From Candidatus Aphodovivens avistercoris (GTDB taxonomy: Bacteria; Actinomycetota; Coriobacteriia; Coriobacteriales; Eggerthellaceae): 64,000 bases of DNA. Under the pieces are notes generated by a model, which was not told the DNA's origin, made no database searches, and saw only the letters and a list, made by a program, of their open reading frames with translations. Below, one piece after another: positions 56,825 through 64,000 of the stretch (its first letter is position 1; every line of letters starts with the position of its first letter). The stretch spans positions 1-64,000 of the forward strand of contig DVIW01000004.1 in the NCBI GenBank assembly GCA_018710945.1. The letters are read 5' to 3'. The position numbers and the translations under genes were made by a program.

Positions 56825-57487
56825 TTACTCTTGGATGTAGCGCGAGAACGAGTCGATGAGGTCGTGCCGGATGCACACCAAAAGCGAGTCGCCGTGGTAG
56901 AGGATGGAATCGCGCGTGGGGATGGAGCTGGCCGAGCCGTCGGAGCGCTCGAAGGCCACGATGCGAATGTCGTGGTCGCGCTCCAGCTCGCCCGCGCGCA
57001 CCGTGCGCTTTTCGGCCCAGCTGAGGTCAAGCGAGAAGCGCAGCACCTCGAACTCGCCAAAGGTGTCCAGATGTGAGCCGTGCCCCGACACGATCTTGCC
57101 GAACACGTCCTCGGCCACCAGCGACGTGCCGCACACGTAGTCGATGCCCAGCTGCATGTAGGCGCGCTCGTGGTCGGGGTTGTACAGGCGCGCGATGACG
57201 TGCGGCACGTCGTAGAGCAGGCCGCCCACGCGCGCCACCATCAGGTTCGTGTTGTCGAACTGGGTGACGGCCGCCAGCACGTCGCATTCCTCCACGCCGG
57301 CCTTCTCCAGCGTGTCGCCGTCGGTGCCGAGGCCCTGGACGGTGGAGCCGTTGAAGTTGCGGCCCAGGTTGGCGAACGCGTCGGCGTTGCGGTCGATCAC
57401 GCACACGTTGTCGCCGTTGTCGGACAGCATGTTGGCCAGCTGCGAGCCCACGCGCCCGCACCCCACCACGATGACGTTGCTGCTCAT
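56825..57487 (-). CDS. trkA: TrkA/KtrA-type potassium channel regulatory subunit (first)
   Basis: 220 aa. Same architecture as its neighbour: GCGRVGSQLANMLSDNG with CVIDRNADAFANL, and a C-terminal domain with IPTRDSILYHGDSLLVCI. Two separate RCK subunits in tandem are common in Gram-positive bacteria, where one or both form the octameric gating ring. It leads the pair; ATG at 57487. Confidence 0.88.
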   Translation of the reverse strand: MSSNVIVVGCGRVGSQLANMLSDNGDNVCVIDRNADAFANLGRNFNGSTVQGLGTDGDTLEKAGVEECDVLAAVTQFDNTNLMVARVGGLLYDVPHVIARLYNPDHERAYMQLGIDYVCGTSLVAEDVFGKIVSGHGSHLDTFGEFEVLRFSLDLSWAEKRTVRAGELERDHDIRIVAFERSDGSASSIPTRDSILYHGDSLLVCIRHDLIDSFSRYIQE

Positions 57488-57557
57488 GCCCTGCCTTTCC
57501 CGCCGTGCGCCCGAAAACGGGGCGCCTCTTACGCACGGCAAATTCTACCGCAAGATG

Positions 57558-57590
57558 AGAAAAGGGCTGCGGCTCGATGCCGCAGCCCTT
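57558..57590 (-). terminator. Rho-independent terminator of the lysozyme-like gene
   Basis: A perfect 12-bp stem (AAGGGCTGCGGC and its complement) with a 5-base loop is followed on the minus strand by TTTTCTC. It lies 30 bases past the stop. Confidence 0.88.
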
Positions 57591-57619
57591 CGCGTTTCCC
57601 GTGCGTTGCGCGCCCTGCG

Positions 57620-58432
57620 CTACATGATCATCATCTGCGACAGGGTGTTGTGGAACCAGTGGTCGTAGTTCGGGGGGCAGTACTTCTGCGCCGCCGCGTA
57701 GGTGAGCGAGTAGCCGTAGCCGCTCGCCAGACCGGCCACGTGCGCGTTGATGGCCTCTTCCCAGCTGCTCCAGCTGCTGGAACCCCAGCCCCAGGCGTTG
57801 TAGGGAAGGAAGCAGATCGCGCCCTTCGAGCTTTCGGTGTTGGCGATGGCGGGCGACCAGCGCGGGTCCACGCCGTTGTTCCACGCCGCCTGGGCGAACG
57901 TCGCGCCCTGGCCCGCCAGGGGCGAGCCTGCCAGGTAAGCGTCGATGCGCTGGGTCCACTCGGCCACGAAGGCCTCTTCGCCCACGCTCCAGTCCACGTC
58001 GGGCAGCGCCGCAAGCTCCGCCGCAGCGGCGTCCTGGGAAGCGGCCTGCTGCTGGACGGCCTTGGCGGCCTCGGCGGCGGCGATGCGCTCCGCTTCCTCG
58101 GCGGCGGCCAGCTCTTCGGCGGCCTTGCGCTCCGCCTCAAGCTGCTCGTCGATGGCCTCCACGTTCAGGCTGATGTCGCGCTGCGAGGTGCTCTCCAGCG
58201 AAGAGTCGTCCACTGCGGCGCTCGTGCTCGTCATCGAAACGGGGCGCTGCTCGGCAGACGTAGCCGCGGCCGACGCGTCCAGGCCGAACGCGCCCTCTTC
58301 AGAGGGGGCGTTGCCCGCCGACGCGACGCCGAAGCCGATGCAGCCGGCCAGCGCCAACGACGCGCAGCCCACCGCCATCGTCCGTGCGATGACGCTGGAA
58401 GCGCGCTGCTTGTATCGTCTTTTAATAGCCAA
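57620..58432 (-). CDS. Secreted lysozyme-like / glucosaminidase-like protein
   Basis: 270 aa. Basic N-terminus and hydrophobic segment (about 12-40, ending VASAGNA) act as signal peptide or anchor. A Ser/Thr-rich linker and an Ala/Glu-rich coiled coil (about 95-135) come next. The C-terminal domain reads IANTESSKGAICFLPYNAWG, SWSSWEEAINAH and SLTYAAAQKYCPPN. The TES motif (possible catalytic Glu) and this spacing match bacterial lysozyme-like folds that cut peptidoglycan. The start appears to be TTG (58430-58432). The 380-bp gap to the PspC gene shows no gene; TAAAAT at about 58556 (minus) is a possible -10. Confidence 0.75.
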   Translation of the reverse strand: MAIKRRYKQRASSVIARTMAVGCASLALAGCIGFGVASAGNAPSEEGAFGLDASAAATSAEQRPVSMTSTSAAVDDSSLESTSQRDISLNVEAIDEQLEAERKAAEELAAAEEAERIAAAEAAKAVQQQAASQDAAAAELAALPDVDWSVGEEAFVAEWTQRIDAYLAGSPLAGQGATFAQAAWNNGVDPRWSPAIANTESSKGAICFLPYNAWGWGSSSWSSWEEAINAHVAGLASGYGYSLTYAAAQKYCPPNYDHWFHNTLSQMMIM

Positions 58433-58813
58433 AAGGTACAGCCTTTCTTCGCAGCACGCGCACGGCCAAGCCCCGCGGGGCGAAGCAGCCTATTTGGTTG
58501 TGAGGGTGTGATTGCTGCCAGAACGGTGCGCTATGCTGTTGTGACTGACGGTTATTTTACCGTAGGGCGCCCGTCGGCCGCAAAGTTTTGTGGAGACGGC
58601 CTCCATCTTTTGTTCGCTTGACAGCGCGCGAACCGCCGATGCCGCAGGTGAGCGGCGCGAAAACCCGCCGTGCCACTGCGTTTTGCCCACCCGTCCCGCC
58701 ATCGCGCGGCAAACGGCGCCTATCGGGTCGCGAACGGCATCCGCGCCGCCCTGAAGCAGCCCGCCGGCGGCGCAGAGCAAGCGCCAAAACCGGCGTCGGA
58801 ACCAACGCCAAGG

Positions 58814-59941
58814 CTAGAAGGGGAAGCGGAACACGAGGTCGCGCCCCAACGGCAGCTCGACCAGGATGAAGGGGGCCGGCCCGGGCTCGGCGAACAGCAG
58901 CAGCCCGCCGAAACAGAACGCCCCGAACAGCACGCCCGCCGCCAGCGCCCACGGCCACGAGCGCCGCACCCATCCCACCGCCAGGCAGCACGCCGACGCG
59001 ACGAGCACGGGCCACAGCGCCCACAGCCACGGAACGAGCGACGCCCAGCTGACCAGGCGCAGGCTCATCGGCAGCACCACGCTGCCCGCTGCGAGCAAAA
59101 ACCAGCCGGTCACCGCATGGGCCATGCGGCGCCCCGACTTGCCCGGCACCGCCATGACGGCGATGCCCGACACCGTGAAGAACAGCGGCCACAGCCGCCA
59201 CCACGACGCACCCTGGACGAACCCGCCCACAAGACGCAGGATGCCGATGAACAGGGCTGCCAGGCACGCCCAGAACACAAGAGGGCGCACCACGGAAAGG
59301 CACGCCTTCGCGAAGGGAGAGCGCCCCCGCTGCGCACGCCGTCCCTCGGGCGCAACGGCGGAAGCGGCAGCGGACGCGCCCGAAGCGGGAACGGCGCCAG
59401 CAGGGTCTGCGCCGGCGGGACCGGGAACCGCGCCTGCGGCGGAGCCGGGAGCCGCAGCTGCCGCGGAAGCGCCACCGAAGGCGCCGGGGGCCGTGCCCGT
59501 GCCCGCAACAGGGCCAGGAACCGCAACGCCCGCGCCGGCCGCGCCCCAGGGCGCCTCGCCCGCCGCCATGCGCGCCGCCACGGCGGCAGCAGCAGCCTGC
59601 GCGGCAAGCGGGGGCTCCGGTGGCTCGTGCCCCGCGCCGACGTACAGCCCGCGGCCGGGCGCCGGCATGGCGGCCGCAGCCGGGCCGGCTCCGCGCTCGC
59701 CGTAGGTTTCAGAGGTGACTTCGCGGGGTTCCACATCGACCGGATGGTCGGAAGCGGGCTCCAAGGGAAGGACGGCCCACAGGATCGCGTAGACGACCAC
59801 GCCCGCGCCGAAAGTCAGCAGGCACGCCAGCACCATCAGGATGCGCGCCACCACGGCGTCGATGCCCAGGCGCGCGGCAATGCCGGCGCATACGCCCCCC
59901 GCCAGCGCGTCGCGCGACCGCTGCACTTTCCCGTTCGACAC
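58814..59941 (-). CDS. PspC-domain membrane protein with long Ala/Gly/Pro linker
   Basis: 375 aa. The PspC domain (about 5-62: RSRDALAGGVCAGIAARLGI, then a membrane helix ending VLPLEP) is followed by about 130 residues of low-complexity Ala/Gly/Pro. Five or six membrane segments complete the C-terminal half. PspC proteins take part in envelope-stress responses; the rest of the architecture is not one I recognise. GTG start at 59941 next to GGGGGG, 28 bp after the CNNM-like gene, so probably cotranscribed with it. Confidence 0.75.
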   Translation of the reverse strand: MSNGKVQRSRDALAGGVCAGIAARLGIDAVVARILMVLACLLTFGAGVVVYAILWAVLPLEPASDHPVDVEPREVTSETYGERGAGPAAAAMPAPGRGLYVGAGHEPPEPPLAAQAAAAAVAARMAAGEAPWGAAGAGVAVPGPVAGTGTAPGAFGGASAAAAAPGSAAGAVPGPAGADPAGAVPASGASAAASAVAPEGRRAQRGRSPFAKACLSVVRPLVFWACLAALFIGILRLVGGFVQGASWWRLWPLFFTVSGIAVMAVPGKSGRRMAHAVTGWFLLAAGSVVLPMSLRLVSWASLVPWLWALWPVLVASACCLAVGWVRRSWPWALAAGVLFGAFCFGGLLLFAEPGPAPFILVELPLGRDLVFRFPF

Positions 59942-59969
59942 GGCGCCCCCCTGCCCCGCTTGCTGCAAC

Positions 59970-61334
59970 CTAGGAGGCGTCCTCCGCGGCGGGCTGCACC
60001 CCCTGCTCGGCCGACGCGTCCTGGCTGTCATCCGCCTCATCGGACGGCGCAAGCCGCCTCACGCGGATGGTGGAGATGCGGCGGCGGCGCATGGCCTGCA
60101 CCTTGAAGCTGAAGCCGTCCACCTGGAACTCGTCGCCCATCTGCGGCACCACGTCGATGGTGTCCATCAGCCAGCCGGCGATGGTCTCGTAGTCGTCCGA
60201 CTCCGCCACCGGCCAGCCCAGCTCGGCCGCGTCGTCCACCGGCAAGCGGCCGTCCACCACCCATTCGCCCTCGTCGATGGTCGAGACGTACTTGCCGTCC
60301 TCCACGTCGGTCTCGTCGCCGATCTCGCCGACGATCTCCTCCAATATGTCCTCGACCGTAATTAAACCATCGGTGCCGCCGTACTCGTCAACCACGATGG
60401 CCATCTGTTGCCGATTCGTTTGCATCTCCGACAGCAGCGGGTAGACGTCCTTCGTCTCGGGCACGAACAGCGCCTCGTAGGCGTAGGGGCCCACCGGCTC
60501 GTCGCCCTTGCCGTCCAGGATGGGCGCCACCAGGTCCTTGTAGTGCACGATGCCCACAATGCTGTCGTAGTCCTCGTGGTAGACCGGCAGGCGCGAGTAG
60601 CCCGTGCCGCGCATGCGGTCCACAGCCTGGCGCACGGTTTCCACATCCTCCACGAAGATCATGTCCACGCGGGGCTGCATCACCTCGCGCACGGTCATGT
60701 CGCCCAGATCCAGAATGTCGTGGATCATGCGCTTCTCGTCGTCAAGCAGCTCGTCGTTGTCTTTAACGATGTACTTGATCTCCTCTTCCGACACGCTCTG
60801 GCGCTCCTCAGCGCTCTTGATGCCGAACAGAGCCGACAGCGCATTGGCCGACGCGGAGGTAAGCCACACGAGCGGTTTGGCGATCTTGCGGAACACGTTC
60901 AGCGGGCCGGCCACCATCTTGCTCACGCGCTCGGCGTCCGACAGCGCGATGCGCTTGGGCACCAGCTCGCCCACCACGATACTCAGATACGACACGGCCA
61001 ACGTGATGAGCACCGGCGCCAGGGCAGGCGCGATGAACGTGAGCCAATCGACGCCGAAGCTGGAGAACCACCCCGCCAGCGGGTCGGAGAGGTTCGTGGA
61101 TGCGGCGGCGGAGGCGAAGAACCCCACCAGGGTGATGGCCACCTGGATGGTGGCCAGGAAGTTGCCAGAATCGGAGGCCAGGGCCAAGGCGCGCTTCGCA
61201 CGGCGGTCGCCTTCCTCGGCGTCTTTCTGCAGCATCACCTGCTTCGCGTTCACCAAGGCCATCTCCGACATGGAGAAATAGCCGTTCACCAACACCAGAA
61301 CGAACGTGACGGCGATGCTTATGCCTATGTCCAT
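59970..61334 (-). CDS. CNNM/CorC-type (HlyC) transporter-like protein with CBS domains
   Basis: 454 aa. Order: DUF21 membrane domain (about 1-190), a CBS pair (MTVREVMQPRVDMIF; SRLPVYHEDYDSIVGIVHYKDL; AIVVDEYGGTDGLITVEDILEEIVGEI) and a C-terminal CorC-HlyC FAD-type domain (VDGRLPVDDAAEL). Members export magnesium or cobalt or tune their transport. There is an acidic tail. The start MDIGISIAV lies at a distance from GGAAAGG, so it is slightly uncertain. Confidence 0.88.
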   Translation of the reverse strand: MDIGISIAVTFVLVLVNGYFSMSEMALVNAKQVMLQKDAEEGDRRAKRALALASDSGNFLATIQVAITLVGFFASAAASTNLSDPLAGWFSSFGVDWLTFIAPALAPVLITLAVSYLSIVVGELVPKRIALSDAERVSKMVAGPLNVFRKIAKPLVWLTSASANALSALFGIKSAEERQSVSEEEIKYIVKDNDELLDDEKRMIHDILDLGDMTVREVMQPRVDMIFVEDVETVRQAVDRMRGTGYSRLPVYHEDYDSIVGIVHYKDLVAPILDGKGDEPVGPYAYEALFVPETKDVYPLLSEMQTNRQQMAIVVDEYGGTDGLITVEDILEEIVGEIGDETDVEDGKYVSTIDEGEWVVDGRLPVDDAAELGWPVAESDDYETIAGWLMDTIDVVPQMGDEFQVDGFSFKVQAMRRRRISTIRVRRLAPSDEADDSQDASAEQGVQPAAEDAS

Positions 61335-61379
61335 AGCGGTTGTATCACCCTTTCCGCAAAGGCGCGCGACGCGGCGCCC

Positions 61380-62282
61380 TTATATGACGAACAAAACCAC
61401 GGCGAGGAAGTGGCACACGCTTCCCGCCAGAACCCACACGTGGAACAACGTGTGCATGTAGCGAACCTTCTTCAGCACGTAGAACACGCAGCCGATGGTG
61501 TAGCACGCCCCGCCGGCGGCCAGAAGGGCCATGCCCGGGCCGGGCAGCGCCTCGATGAGCTGGGGCAGAAACCACACGACGCTCCAACCCAGCAGCAGGT
61601 AGAGCACGGCCGACACCCAGCGCGGGCGGAACACCCAGAACGACTCGGTGGCCACGCCGGCCAACGCCACCGCCCACACGAACGCCGCCAGCCACACGCC
61701 ACCGAAAGGAGCAAGCGTGACCAGGCAGAACGGCGTGTAGGTTCCGGCGATGAACAGGTAGATGCAGCTGTGGTCCAGCACCTTGAACACGCGCTTTGCC
61801 TTGTCGGCCGAGATGGCGTGGTACAGGGTGGACATGAGGTACTCCAGCAGCATGGTGAGCGCGTACACCAGCGCGGTGAACAGGTAGATGCCGCCGCCGG
61901 CCCCCAGCGCCTCCACCACCAGGATGGGGATGGCGGCCAGGGCCAGCACGGCGCCGATGCCGTGGGTGACGGAGTTGGCTATCTCCTCGCCGAGCGTGTA
62001 CTCGCGCACGTTGCGCTTGCGCTGGCGGGCGTTGGCCGGCGTGGCGGCGCGCTCGTCGCGGTGGGCGTAGGCCTCACGCGCCGTGCGCGGACGGAACTGG
62101 GAAGGCGTCCATTCGTGGACGGGAGCCTCGCCGTCAGCCAGCGCCGAAGCGGTCGGCACTGACGGCGCCGCCGAGGCGCTGGCGGCAGGGTCGCGTTTCG
62201 CCGCGCCGCTGCGGGCAGAGAACGCCGCAGGGCGGCTACTTCGGCCACCTCCGTCGGCAGGGGATGTCGCTTGAGCGTTCAT
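61380..62282 (-). CDS. Hemolysin III / PAQR family membrane protein
   Basis: 300 aa. The first ~95 residues are a low-complexity Ala/Ser/Pro/Arg extension. A seven-helix HlyIII domain follows, beginning YTLGEEIANSVTHGIGA, with STLYHAISADKAKRVFKVLDHSCIYLFIAGTYTPF and a C-terminal HTLFHVWVLAGSVCHF carrying the conserved His residues (putative metal-dependent lipid hydrolase centre). The start at 62282 lacks a clear ribosome-binding site but has TATCAT 6 bases upstream, so a leaderless mRNA is possible. It lies 4 bp after the YdbT-like gene. Confidence 0.85.
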   Translation of the reverse strand: MNAQATSPADGGGRSSRPAAFSARSGAAKRDPAASASAAPSVPTASALADGEAPVHEWTPSQFRPRTAREAYAHRDERAATPANARQRKRNVREYTLGEEIANSVTHGIGAVLALAAIPILVVEALGAGGGIYLFTALVYALTMLLEYLMSTLYHAISADKAKRVFKVLDHSCIYLFIAGTYTPFCLVTLAPFGGVWLAAFVWAVALAGVATESFWVFRPRWVSAVLYLLLGWSVVWFLPQLIEALPGPGMALLAAGGACYTIGCVFYVLKKVRYMHTLFHVWVLAGSVCHFLAVVLFVI

Positions 62283-62286
62283 ATGC

Positions 62287-64000
62287 TTATGATACCGCAT
62301 TCCCACCGGGGCGCACCCACTCCAGCCAGGCGCGGGCATCATCTTCATACACGTCGACGAGGCGCACCGTGGTGCCGCCCGTGCCCGCCGCCGTGCGCAC
62401 AGCGATGGTGGCCGTGCGGGCGCGGCGCTGGAAGGGGTTGGTCTTGGTGAAGCCGAACTGGATCTTGCGGCGGGGGAAGCTGACCGACTCGCGGGACAGG
62501 CCGCCGTTGACCACCTTCATGAAGCGGCGGTTGTAGGAGAAGCCGCTGCCGCGCGCCCACAGCACCGCGCCTGCGACCTCCAGCGCGAAGATGACGGCGC
62601 ACACCGCGTAGGCAGCGACGGCCCCCGTGTTGACGACGCCGAGCGCACCTTCCGCCTGGCCCAGGGAAACGTCGAACAGCTGCGCGATGGAACGCTCGCC
62701 CATGAGGTTGAAGCCGATCTGCACAAGCGCCACGGCCACCGCCAGCCAAAAGCCCGCCCCTTGCAGGATGGCGCGCCGCACGATGGCGCGGCGCAGCGCC
62801 ACCCGCGGCAGAGGCGTGGTCTGCTGCGGCATGTCGGCGAACTCGGGGACGAGGCCCGCCAAAATCTCCGGCACGCGGTCCACCTTCACGAAGGGATGGA
62901 TGACGATGCCGGGATGCGCGGCGCCCTGGCCCTGCTCGCCCTGGGAGGCGTCGGCGGCGTCGATCTTGCCCAGCGACAGCTCGCAGTAGCCGATGAGGCG
63001 GCGGATGACGCTCTGCTTCACCGCCACCGACTGCACGCGGTCCACGTCCACGCCGCTGATGCGGTGCTGCAAAAGCCCGTGCTCCACCTCGATGCGGCTG
63101 CCGCGACGGCGCGCCTTGAACCCGCCGTACTGGATGCAGGTGCCCAGCACCGAAACGCCCCACATGACGGCCAGCACCAGCAGCACGGCGATGATGCCGA
63201 ACAGCACCAGGTTGCCGCCAAGCAGGCTGGTTCCCACCGACACCGCGGTGCCGGCGATGTCGTTCACGTTGCCGCCGAACAGCTCCAACGCGCCGCCCAC
63301 GGTCTGGAACACGGCAGCCAGCGCGCCCACCACGATGAGCACGAGGCCGGTGCTGTTGGACAGGCCGGTGAACACGAGCTCCTTGTTGGTGAGGCCGTAT
63401 TCGTAGGACGAGCGCCCCATGTCCACCGCGTCGCCGGCGAACACGCCGCGCAGGTCGTCCCACGCCTCGGCGCCGATGTCGAGCACGTTGCCGGGAACCG
63501 CCGCAGGCGCAGCGGGCGCGAACGCAGCCGGGGTCGCGCCGGGAGCGACCGGGGCGCCGAGCATTGCGGGCGCAACGGGCATGGCGGGAGCGCCAGGAAC
63601 CACCGGGGCCGCGCTCGGCTGCTGCGCAGCAGGAGCGCCGCCCAGCCCCAGGATGCGGCGCTTGCGCAGGTACAGCTCCATGCGCAGGCGCTCGGCCTGA
63701 TCTTTGCGCACGTAGGGGACGCGCACCGCCGTATGCGAGGCGCCGCCGGCGGTGTCGATGCTCACCGTGCACACACCGAAGACGCGCTGCAGCAGCGACG
63801 CCTGCTGGTCGACCGACTGCACGCGCTGGTAGGGCACGTGCACGCGCTTCTTGTTGAAGATGCCCGAATAGAAGCTGAATTCCTCGTCGCCGATCTCGTA
63901 CCACAGATGCCGGTACGACCACCACTGGTAGGCCAGGCACAGGCCCACCACCAGCGCGATGACGGCCAGCAGAACCAGCCCGGCGATGAGCACGCCGAAG
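62287..64000 (-). CDS. YdbT-like PH-domain (DUF304) membrane protein, 5' end outside window
   Basis: At least 568 aa visible. Hydrophobic helices alternate with bacterial PH (DUF304) domains: YEIGDEEFSFYSGIFNKKRV with VPYQRVQSVDQ; SRIEVEHGLLQHRISGVDVD with RVQSVAVKQS; and a third near the end (FSYNRRFMKVVNG). A Pro/Ala/Met repeat linker (VAPAM and GAPVAPG-like) lies at about 125-170. The first in-frame start inside the window (GTG at 63991-63993) falls within a membrane helix, so the gene most likely continues past 64000. Function unknown; family members are membrane scaffolds. Confidence 0.78.
   Translation of the reverse strand, partial: FGVLIAGLVLLAVIALVVGLCLAYQWWSYRHLWYEIGDEEFSFYSGIFNKKRVHVPYQRVQSVDQQASLLQRVFGVCTVSIDTAGGASHTAVRVPYVRKDQAERLRMELYLRKRRILGLGGAPAAQQPSAAPVVPGAPAMPVAPAMLGAPVAPGATPAAFAPAAPAAVPGNVLDIGAEAWDDLRGVFAGDAVDMGRSSYEYGLTNKELVFTGLSNSTGLVLIVVGALAAVFQTVGGALELFGGNVNDIAGTAVSVGTSLLGGNLVLFGIIAVLLVLAVMWGVSVLGTCIQYGGFKARRRGSRIEVEHGLLQHRISGVDVDRVQSVAVKQSVIRRLIGYCELSLGKIDAADASQGEQGQGAAHPGIVIHPFVKVDRVPEILAGLVPEFADMPQQTTPLPRVALRRAIVRRAILQGAGFWLAVAVALVQIGFNLMGERSIAQLFDVSLGQAEGALGVVNTGAVAAYAVCAVIFALEVAGAVLWARGSGFSYNRRFMKVVNGGLSRESVSFPRRKIQFGFTKTNPFQRRARTATIAVRTAAGTGGTTVRLVDVYEDDARAWLEWVRPGGNAVS

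Noticed and set aside
53997-56840. 947-codon plus-strand open frame across purB and trkA
   Set aside because: Antisense shadow; it also runs through two terminators and two promoters.

Overview
The window is a G+C-rich chromosome segment that reads like a member of the Eggerthellaceae (Coriobacteriia; Eggerthella/Gordonibacter type). I infer this from the Actinobacteria-like base composition, the set of anaerobic molybdopterin enzymes without cytochromes, and a decayed gene of an endonuclease-like family I associate with this group. No species is assigned. Most genes lie on the minus strand. No tRNA, CRISPR array, transposase or prophage was found.

Layout. 1-416: a strong minus-strand promoter and leader that look like the front of an rRNA operon whose 16S gene would lie just left of the window. 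417-2470: secreted EF-hand-like protein, ECF sigma factor and RsgI-like anti-sigma factor. 2826-9273: tyrS, HAD phosphatase and tgt, queH, queA and a cold-shock protein, so three queuosine genes sit close together. 9557-15970: DUF6483 protein, ruvCAB, yebC, pyk. 16119-21948: moaC, moaA and the molybdate transporter modABC. 22278-30885: ligA, DUF308 protein, nnrD, a frameshifted endonuclease-like pseudogene, acpS, glmS, crcB. 31394-32992: metallo-beta-lactamase-fold protein and PadR regulator.

33143-39086: a transhydroxylase/catechol-dehydroxylase-like molybdoenzyme with its Fe-S subunit, an MFS transporter and a divergent LysR regulator. 39185-46590: an unusual group comprising GNAT, ferredoxin-DUF169, a Tes/MJ0619-like radical SAM enzyme, a CofC/MobA-like nucleotidyltransferase, a molybdopterin oxidoreductase and a CCG-domain Fe-S protein. 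46931-51420: a three-subunit DMSO-reductase-family complex (catalytic, Fe-S, NrfD membrane subunit). 51979-64000: PhnP-like hydrolase, SpoVA-like membrane protein, small membrane protein, purB, two TrkA proteins, lysozyme-like secreted protein, PspC protein, CNNM/CorC-like protein, hemolysin III and a YdbT-like PH-domain protein cut by the window end.

The unifying theme is molybdenum: uptake (modABC), early pterin synthesis (moaA, moaC), and three separate molybdopterin enzymes that could use the cofactor. The most unusual signals are non-coding. Two families of structured repeats (copies at 7719-7864 and 46777-46926; and at 19180-19290 and 40923-41043) keep fixed unpaired sequences while their stems change by compensatory substitutions, and every copy sits just 3' of a stop codon in the same orientation. 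A 53-bp repeat bounded by CCCC...TTGGGG occurs four times, three of them upstream of crcB. These fit structured RNAs or non-autonomous mobile elements; I cannot assign them to a known class.
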